A stretch of DNA of 64,000 nucleotides from Paenarthrobacter ureafaciens (GTDB lineage: Bacteria; Actinomycetota; Actinomycetes; Actinomycetales; Micrococcaceae): NCBI RefSeq assembly GCF_004028095.1, contig NZ_SBHM01000007.1, forward strand, positions 186,001 through 250,000, read 5' to 3'. Below, in pieces: positions 58,657-64,000 of the stretch (positions within the stretch are counted from its first letter, which is position 1; the number at the start of each line of letters is the position of its first letter). The position numbers and the translations under genes are program-made. The notes beneath the pieces were generated by a model, which ran no database searches, was not told the DNA's origin, and saw only the letters and a list, made by a program, of their open reading frames with translations.

Positions 58657-59760
58657 CTAGCTGCTACGGTCCACCACGGCGTGTGCAAAGTTGGTCAGGG
58701 ACGCCTTCACAACGCCCTCCGGCAGCGGCGCCAAGGCGGCGATGGCCTGGTCGGACCAGTCGCGGGCGATCTTCCAGGACTCCGCAGTGACAGGGTGTTC
58801 GCGCAGTCCGGCAACGGCGTCAGCCAAGGCGGCGTCGGAAGTCAGGTCTCCGTCCACCAGTTCCAGCAGGGCGCTGGCCGAGGCATCGCCGGCTGCAGCA
58901 TCACGACGCAGCAGCAGGACGGGCAGCGTAGGCACGCCTTCGCGGAGGTCGGTGCCCGGGGACTTGCCGGACTTTACCTTCACGCCGGTGACATCGATGA
59001 CGTCGTCGGCCAGCTGGAAGGCAACGCCCACCTTTTCGCCGTATTCCACCAGCACATCTTCAAACGCAGCGTCAGCGCCGGCGAAGATCGCGCCCAGCTG
59101 CCCCGAAGCGGCAACCAGCGAGCCGGTTTTGTCTGCGATGACGGAGAGGTAATGCTCGACGGCGTCCTCGTCCTCGCGGGGACCAACGGTTTCATGCAGC
59201 TGGCCGAGGCACAGGCGTTCGAAGGTACGGGCCTGGATACCAAGCGCACGCGAACCCAGCTCGGAAACCAGGATCGATGCACGGGCGAAGATGAGGTCGC
59301 CGGTGAGGATGGCCACGGAGTTGCCCCATACCTCGTGGGCCGTGGGGGCACCGCGCCGGAAGGGTGCGGAGTCCATGACGTCGTCGTGGTACAGGGTGGC
59401 CAGGTGGGTCAGTTCAACTACGACGGCGGCCTGGACCACCTCGGGGCGTGAAGCGTCGCCGAGGTGGGCACACAGGAGAGTCAACAGGGGACGGATGCGC
59501 TTGCCGCCTGCTTCCACCAGGTGCCGCGACGTCGCGTCAGCCAGGGGATCGGAATTGGAGATGGCCTCGCGAAGCTTCTTCTCAACCCGGGCAAGGTTGG
59601 TGGTGATGGCGGGCCCCAGCTCGGGATCACCTGCGATGGCGGCAAATCCTGCGGGCAGCTGGAGTCCGGTGGCGATCGCGGTGGTGTTGGGAGCAGGCTC
59701 TTGGGGGTCCGGCAGGCCGTGCCCGGCGTGGGTCCAGCTGTGTTCGGCAGAGTTCGTCAC
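58657..59760 (-). CDS. Polyprenyl diphosphate synthase (menaquinone side chain)
   Basis: The 367-residue protein starts at GTG 59760. The two Asp-rich motifs are DDVMD (126-130) and DDVID (252-256), with GGKRIRPLLTLL before the first and GSLVAASGQLGAI between. The small residue environment before the first motif (LTHLATLYHDD) is of the long-chain type. It condenses isopentenyl diphosphate on a shorter primer to make the octaprenyl-nonaprenyl tail used in menaquinone. It is the last gene of the menG operon, 9 bp after the reductase. Confidence 0.9.
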   Translation of the reverse strand: MTNSAEHSWTHAGHGLPDPQEPAPNTTAIATGLQLPAGFAAIAGDPELGPAITTNLARVEKKLREAISNSDPLADATSRHLVEAGGKRIRPLLTLLCAHLGDASRPEVVQAAVVVELTHLATLYHDDVMDSAPFRRGAPTAHEVWGNSVAILTGDLIFARASILVSELGSRALGIQARTFERLCLGQLHETVGPREDEDAVEHYLSVIADKTGSLVAASGQLGAIFAGADAAFEDVLVEYGEKVGVAFQLADDVIDVTGVKVKSGKSPGTDLREGVPTLPVLLLRRDAAAGDASASALLELVDGDLTSDAALADAVAGLREHPVTAESWKIARDWSDQAIAALAPLPEGVVKASLTNFAHAVVDRSS

Positions 59761-59769
59761 GGATTAACC

Positions 59770-61113
59770 CTAACTAGTTGGTGCGGAAACCGCGGTGTCA
59801 GACCCTGCCGCCGTCAAAGACCGGCCGGAGGATGTATTGGATGTCGGCGGAACAAGCATTTCGAGGACCCGGATCACACGGTCCTCAAAACCCTTGGCCG
59901 ACGAATCAGTCAGGTTTGCCAGCAGGCGAACCACAAAGCGCATCAGCACCGGGATGGGCATGCCCGTGCGCAGGGCCAGCTTCATCACGGCAGGCTTGCC
60001 GATCAGGAAGGCAAACGCCCTTCCGAGCGTGAAGTGCGAACCCCACTGGTCCCGGACGTAGTCCGCGTACCGCGACAGGTGCGCGTCGGCGTCGTCCGTT
60101 GTCCACCCGGCGGAAGCGGAACGCGCGGTGGCGTCGACAATAAACTCCGCAGCGAACCGCGCCGATTCCATGGCGTAGGAAATGCCCTCACCGTTAAAGG
60201 GGGAAACCATTCCGCCGGCGTCCCCGAGCAGGAGTATGCCGGGCGAGTAGTGGGGTGTGCGGTTGAAGCCCATGGGCAGCGCGGCACCGCGGATCTCCCC
60301 CACTTGGTTCTCCGGGGTGAAGCCCCACTCGGCAGGCATGCCGGCGGTCCACTCGCGCAGGACCTGCTTGTAGTCGAGCTTGCCGAATTCCTTGGACGAA
60401 TTCAGGATCCCAAGGCCCACATTGGACGTGCCGTCGCCGACGCCGAAGACCCAGCCGTACCCGGGCAGCGGCTTTCCGGACTTGCCGGGCAGCTCCAGCC
60501 ACCCTTCCATCCAGTCGTCGTCATGGCGCGGCGAGGTGAAGTAGGTGCGCACGGCCACGCCCAAGGGCCGGTCGTCGCGCTTGTGCATTCCAAGGGACAC
60601 TGCGGTCCGCGTCGAGTTGCCGTCCGCGGCCAGTACGACGTCGGCAAGGAAGTCGCGCGTCTCCCCCGTCTTCCGTCCGGACTCGTCCAGGATGGCGGCG
60701 CGCGCGCCGATGACCCGGCCGTCGTCGTCCTGCAGTGCGCTGGTGACGCTGTGGCGTTCAAGCACGACGGCGCCCGCGGACTCAGCGTGCCGGGCGAGGG
60801 ACTCGTCGAAGCCCAGCCGGGTACGGATCAGGCCGTAGGTGGGGAAATCGGAGACCTCGGGCCAGGGCAGCTCGATGGTGCGGCCGCCTGCAATGAGTCG
60901 AAGGCCGTTGTTCCGCCGCCAACCGGCGTCCTCGGAATGCGGGAGTCCCAGCTTCTGGATCTCACGGACAGCGCGCGGCGTGAGTCCGTCGCCGCACACC
61001 TTTTCCCGGGGGAAGGCCGTTTTTTCGAGCACCGTGACGTCGATGCCTGCCTGGGCGAGGTAATACGCGGCGGTGGATCCGGCGGGACCCGCGCCAACTA
61101 TGAGTACTTTCAC
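59770..61113 (-). CDS. Geranylgeranyl reductase family protein (menaquinone reductase-like)
   Basis: The 447-residue protein starts at GTG 61113. It has the FAD motif VLIVGAGPAGSTAAYYLAQAG (GAGPAG 7-12), VLAADGNSTRTAVSLGMHKR and LLLGDAGGMVSPFNGEGISYAMESARFAA near the C-terminus. In mycobacteria MenJ of this family saturates one isoprene unit of menaquinone. Position between menG and polyprenyl synthase supports that role here. It lies 19 bp after menG. Confidence 0.88.
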   Translation of the reverse strand: MKVLIVGAGPAGSTAAYYLAQAGIDVTVLEKTAFPREKVCGDGLTPRAVREIQKLGLPHSEDAGWRRNNGLRLIAGGRTIELPWPEVSDFPTYGLIRTRLGFDESLARHAESAGAVVLERHSVTSALQDDDGRVIGARAAILDESGRKTGETRDFLADVVLAADGNSTRTAVSLGMHKRDDRPLGVAVRTYFTSPRHDDDWMEGWLELPGKSGKPLPGYGWVFGVGDGTSNVGLGILNSSKEFGKLDYKQVLREWTAGMPAEWGFTPENQVGEIRGAALPMGFNRTPHYSPGILLLGDAGGMVSPFNGEGISYAMESARFAAEFIVDATARSASAGWTTDDADAHLSRYADYVRDQWGSHFTLGRAFAFLIGKPAVMKLALRTGMPIPVLMRFVVRLLANLTDSSAKGFEDRVIRVLEMLVPPTSNTSSGRSLTAAGSDTAVSAPTS

Positions 61114-61132
61114 GTTGTCCTAAATCAGCAAC

Positions 61133-61903
61133 TTAGCCGGACTGTGCGCCTGTACGGCGGGGCTTGATCTGGCGGCGCAGCTTCGCGACAGGCACGCTTT
61201 CCCGGTGCTCCGCCGGCTTCTGCGCGCGGTGCACGGCCACGATGCCGCCACTGAGGTTGCGGTAGGTGATGTTCGTCCAGCCGGCGTCGGCGAGCCACTG
61301 GGCCAGGTGGTCCTGGTCCGGCCAGGCGCGAATGGACTCGGCCAGGTACACGTAGGCGTCCGGGTTGGAGGAGACCTTGGTGGCGATCGCCGGCAGGGCG
61401 CGCATGAGGTATTCGGTGTACATGGTGCGCCACAGCGGAATGACCGGCTGGGAGAACTCGGCGATGACCAGGCGGCCGCCGGGCTTGGTGACCCTGAGCA
61501 TCTCTTCCAAGGCCTTGCGCGGCTCCACGACATTGCGCAGGCCAAAGGAAATGGTGGAGGCGTCAAAGCTGTTGTCCGCGAACGGGAGGTTGGTGGCATC
61601 CCCGGCGATGAAGTCGATATCCGGGCGGCGGCGCTTGCCTACTTTGAGCATCCCCAGGGAGAAGTCGCAGGCGACGACGTCCACGCCGGCGTCCGCGTAG
61701 GGCTCGCTTGAGGTGCCCGTTCCAGCCGCGAGGTCCAGGACGCGCTGGCCTGCCTTGACGTCCATGGCATCCACCACGATCCGGCGCCACCGACGGGTCT
61801 GCCCCATGGAGAGGACATCATTGACGACGTCGTATTTTGGGGCGACATCATCAAACATCGTCGCAACTTCGTCCGGACGCTTTTCCAAGGATGCTCGGTT
61901 CAC
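61133..61903 (-). CDS. menG: Demethylmenaquinone methyltransferase
   Basis: The 256-residue protein starts at GTG 61903. The SAM-binding fold starts [32 protein letters not shown], preceded by [24 protein letters not shown], the signature of UbiE/Men[33 protein letters not shown] is also a family landmark. It methylates demethylmenaquinone in the last step. It heads an operon with the GGR-type reductase and polyprenyl synthase. It diverges from menF with a 91-bp gap. Confidence 0.94.
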   Translation of the reverse strand: MNRASLEKRPDEVATMFDDVAPKYDVVNDVLSMGQTRRWRRIVVDAMDVKAGQRVLDLAAGTGTSSEPYADAGVDVVACDFSLGMLKVGKRRRPDIDFIAGDATNLPFADNSFDASTISFGLRNVVEPRKALEEMLRVTKPGGRLVIAEFSQPVIPLWRTMYTEYLMRALPAIATKVSSNPDAYVYLAESIRAWPDQDHLAQWLADAGWTNITYRNLSGGIVAVHRAQKPAEHRESVPVAKLRRQIKPRRTGAQSG

Positions 61904-61994
61904 CCTGCAATTGTCTCAGACATTCCGCGGAGTTTGCTGCGCTGTAGAAGACGGCGCGGGTTCAGCTTGCGGCCGGGAGTACTGTAGTTCCATC

Positions 61995-63344
61995 ATGACC
62001 AGCACTCTGCGTACTTTGACAGTCCCCCTCGATGTTGATTCATCCTCAGGGGGGCTGCCGTCGTTTTTGGTGCGCGATGACGTGCTTTGCTGGTCACGCC
62101 GCGAGGCCGGGTTGGTGGGCTATGGCGAGCTGACCCGGTTCAGCGCCACCGGCCCTGACCGTTTCCTCGAGGCCGATATGTGGTGGCGGCATCTGATTCT
62201 TGAGGCCGATATCACAGACCAGGTGGAGCTTCCTGGTACGGGTCCGGTCGCCTTCGGCTCGTTCGCTTTCTCCAAGACGTCTCCGCACGTTTCGCGCCTC
62301 ATCCTCCCCGAACTTGTGGTCGGCATGCGTGACGGCCGGGCCTGGGCCACGCAGCTGACGTTCGACGACGCCCCGCTCACCGAGGCGGGCGTGCTGGCGG
62401 CCCTGGAACGCTGGCTGTCCGACGCCAGCGGTGACGAGCCCGCCGCGGGAGGGTCCGACGTCGGGCCCTCGCCTGAGGTTGCTGCGCTCAACGGTTCGCG
62501 GGGCTCGCTTGGCCGCGGTTCCTTGAGCGAGACCGCGTGGATGGAGGCCGTCACCAACGGCGTGGAGGAAATTCGCGCCGGTAAGCTGGAGAAGCTGGTG
62601 TTGGCGCGCGACGTTGTTGCGAACTTGCCGGAAGGCGTCAGCGCAGCTGAGGTGCTTCGCCAGCTCGCGGCCAGGTACCGGGAATGCTGGACGTACGGCG
62701 TTGACGGTTTGGTGGGGGCGACGCCGGAGATGTTGATCCAGGTGGAGGGCCGCACCGCCCAGGCCCGCGTACTTGCCGGAACCCTGGACCGTCGGGATGC
62801 CGAGGGCGTTGAGGGCTCCCCCATGGAGTACGCCGAGCGCGTCCTGGCCGGTTCCGAGAAGCAGCGGCACGAGCACGAGATTGCCATTGATTCCCTGACC
62901 CGGCAGCTGGCACCCTTTTCCGAGGCCATGAACTCCCACAGCGAGCCGTTCATCCTGGAGCTGCCCAACGTGTGGCACCTGGCCTCGGACGTGAAGGCGG
63001 AGCTGGCCGATATCGAGGGGCACGTGCCCACCTGCCTGGCCCTCATCAATGCGCTGCACCCCACCGCCGCAGTGTGCGGAACGCCAACCCAGGTTGCCGG
63101 AGCTTTGATCCGCAAACTCGAGCACTTGGACCGCGGCCCGTACGCCGGACCGGTCGGCTGGCTCGACGCTGCCGGGAACGGCGAATGGGGCATCGCCCTG
63201 CGCGGGGCAGTGATTGAGGACGCCAACACCGTCCGGCTGTACGCAGGGTGCGGGATCGTGGAGGGTTCCCAGCCCGAGGCCGAGCTTGCTGAGACGTGGG
63301 CGAAGTTCCGGCCCATGCTGGAAGCTCTGGGTATCCGGCGGTAA
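61995..63344 (+). CDS. menF: Isochorismate synthase
   Basis: The 449-residue protein starts with ATG 61995; the frame is open upstream but within the menG promoter area. The chorismate-binding domain lies in the last 270 residues: LEKLVLARDVVANLPEGVSAAEVL, ATPEMLIQVEGRTAQARVLAGTLDR, and LHPTAAVCGTPTQVAGALIRKLEHLDRGPYAGPVGWLDAAGNGEWGIALRGAV. These match isochorismate synthases of menaquinone biosynthesis. It converts chorismate to isochorismate. It diverges from menG and the two probably share a bidirectional promoter region. Confidence 0.92.
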   Translation: MTSTLRTLTVPLDVDSSSGGLPSFLVRDDVLCWSRREAGLVGYGELTRFSATGPDRFLEADMWWRHLILEADITDQVELPGTGPVAFGSFAFSKTSPHVSRLILPELVVGMRDGRAWATQLTFDDAPLTEAGVLAALERWLSDASGDEPAAGGSDVGPSPEVAALNGSRGSLGRGSLSETAWMEAVTNGVEEIRAGKLEKLVLARDVVANLPEGVSAAEVLRQLAARYRECWTYGVDGLVGATPEMLIQVEGRTAQARVLAGTLDRRDAEGVEGSPMEYAERVLAGSEKQRHEHEIAIDSLTRQLAPFSEAMNSHSEPFILELPNVWHLASDVKAELADIEGHVPTCLALINALHPTAAVCGTPTQVAGALIRKLEHLDRGPYAGPVGWLDAAGNGEWGIALRGAVIEDANTVRLYAGCGIVEGSQPEAELAETWAKFRPMLEALGIRR

Positions 63345-63379
63345 ATCCGGTATCCCGGACACAGGGTCTGTAAGGATAC

Positions 63380-63408
63380 TTGTATCTTGGCTAAACTGGT
63401 TATCTAAT
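63380..63408 (+). promoter_or_regulatory. Weak candidate promoter for the binding-protein gene
   Basis: TTGTAT (63380-63385) and TCTAAT (63403-63408) are 17 bp apart. They lie in the AT-richest part of the gap between menF and the lipoprotein gene. The match to sigma-70 consensus is partial, so the call is weak. Confidence 0.3.
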
Positions 63409-63503
63409 AGTGAAACTTCGTTTCCTGTGATGCACATCTCATGTTCGGCGCTACACTAAAACCGACTCAGTTCAGCATCCACTGCAACAAAAGGTAAAAA
63501 AAC

Positions 63504-64000
63504 ATGCAGATCTCCCGTTCGGTTCTGTCCGGCACCAAGGTGGCAGCCGTGCTCGCAGCAGGCGCCCTTGCCCTGACCGCTTGCGGTGGCTCGTCCACTC
63601 CGGCCGCTTCCTCGGGTTCGGGCCCCCAGCTCATCAACGCCGGCAAGCTCACGGTGTGCTCGGACATTCCCTACGAGCCCTTCGAATTCCAGAAGGACGG
63701 CAAGAACGTCGGCTTCGACATGGACATCGCCGCAGAGCTCGCCAAGGACCTCAAGGCTGAACTCAACGTTGTGGACAGCTCCTTCGAAGCAATCGAAACC
63801 GGAACCGCACTGGCTGGCTGCGACGTCTCCATCTCCTCGGTTTCCATCACCGATGTCCGCAAGAACGTCATGGACTTCTCCAACCCGTACATGGATGACG
63901 ACCTGACCCTCGTGGCTTCCTCCTCCTCCGGAATCACCAACCTGGACGGCGCCAAGGGCAAGAAGGTGGGCGTCCAGCAGGCAACCACCGGCGCCCAGTA
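63504..64000 (+). CDS. Amino acid ABC transporter substrate-binding lipoprotein (partial)
   Basis: The first 165 codons are present and the gene leaves the right edge of the window. AAAGGT lies before the ATG at 63504. A type II signal peptide is visible (VAAVLAAGALALTACGG, lipobox LTAC with Cys at about residue 31). The mature part matches PBPb/SBP_bac_3: KLTVCSDIPYEPFEFQKDGKNVGFDMDIAAELAKDL, CDVSISSVSITDVRKNVMDFSNPYM and GKKVGVQQATTG. It probably binds a polar amino acid such as glutamine. The permease and ATPase genes would be further right. Confidence 0.88.
   Translation, partial: MQISRSVLSGTKVAAVLAAGALALTACGGSSTPAASSGSGPQLINAGKLTVCSDIPYEPFEFQKDGKNVGFDMDIAAELAKDLKAELNVVDSSFEAIETGTALAGCDVSISSVSITDVRKNVMDFSNPYMDDDLTLVASSSSGITNLDGAKGKKVGVQQATTGAQ

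Overview
The window is about 65% GC and gene-dense. It has short intergenic gaps, many GTG/TTG starts, many 4-bp ATGA overlaps and long-stem terminators between convergent genes. Gene content points to a high-GC Gram-positive of the Micrococcaceae, of the Arthrobacter/Paenarthrobacter type: a menaquinone pathway, a ferredoxin-type sulfite reductase cluster, LGFP-repeat surface protein, FprA-like reductases and an IS1249-type element. The genus is an inference from content. Nearly all of the sequence reads as chromosomal housekeeping and metabolic DNA.

Layout. 0-5 kb: an MFS/HxlR pair, a GT87 mannosyltransferase, and the metB/cbs transsulfuration pair. 5-20 kb: an AlkA-like glycosylase, thioredoxin, a secreted LGFP/SGNH protein, a TetR-controlled ABC exporter, a K+ channel, tRNA-Tyr, YajQ, HtpX, and a Fur-catalase pair. 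20-28 kb: a frameshifted DUF2461 gene, an amino acid permease, an aldehyde dehydrogenase/DUF779/GAF-regulator locus, and the first of two FprA-like reductases. 28-40 kb: GABA/putrescine catabolism (gabT, patD, PucR regulator), an MFS-GntR pair with a clear operator, an MBL-rhodanese protein, the second FprA-like reductase, and siroheme synthase. 40-44 kb: glutaminase, an LLM oxidoreductase, and a small accessory cassette (HxlR, VOC, reductase) bracketed by two arrays of a 32-bp-period repeat. 44-54 kb: sulfur acquisition, with an SsuABC-type importer, homocysteine methyltransferase, cysN-cysD-cysH-sir and a CbiX-type chelatase. 54-58.6 kb: the most plastic stretch, with a SUKH-like protein, a 187-bp tandem array, an AbiEi/DUF559 gene, dispersed repeats and an intact IS. 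58.6-64 kb: menaquinone synthesis (polyprenyl synthase, GGR-type reductase, menG, menF) and the start of a polar amino acid binding lipoprotein.

Sulfur metabolism is the main functional thread. Sulfate is activated by CysDN and reduced by CysH (APS type, no cysC seen) and by the siroheme-dependent Sir. CysG and CbiX can supply the siroheme, and the two FprA-like proteins are possible electron donors. MetB, CBS and MmuM interconvert cysteine, homocysteine and methionine.

I did not find an obviously new multi-gene system. The most unusual structure is at 55.2-56.6 kb. Two upstream-lying tandem units each repeat the last 15 codons of the adjacent DUF559 gene with only synonymous differences, as if they were scars of earlier related genes at the same site. 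Other points worth following are a YodB/HxlR-like operator overlapping the start codon of a VOC-HxlR operon, and a textbook recent IS insertion with perfect inverted repeats and target duplication.
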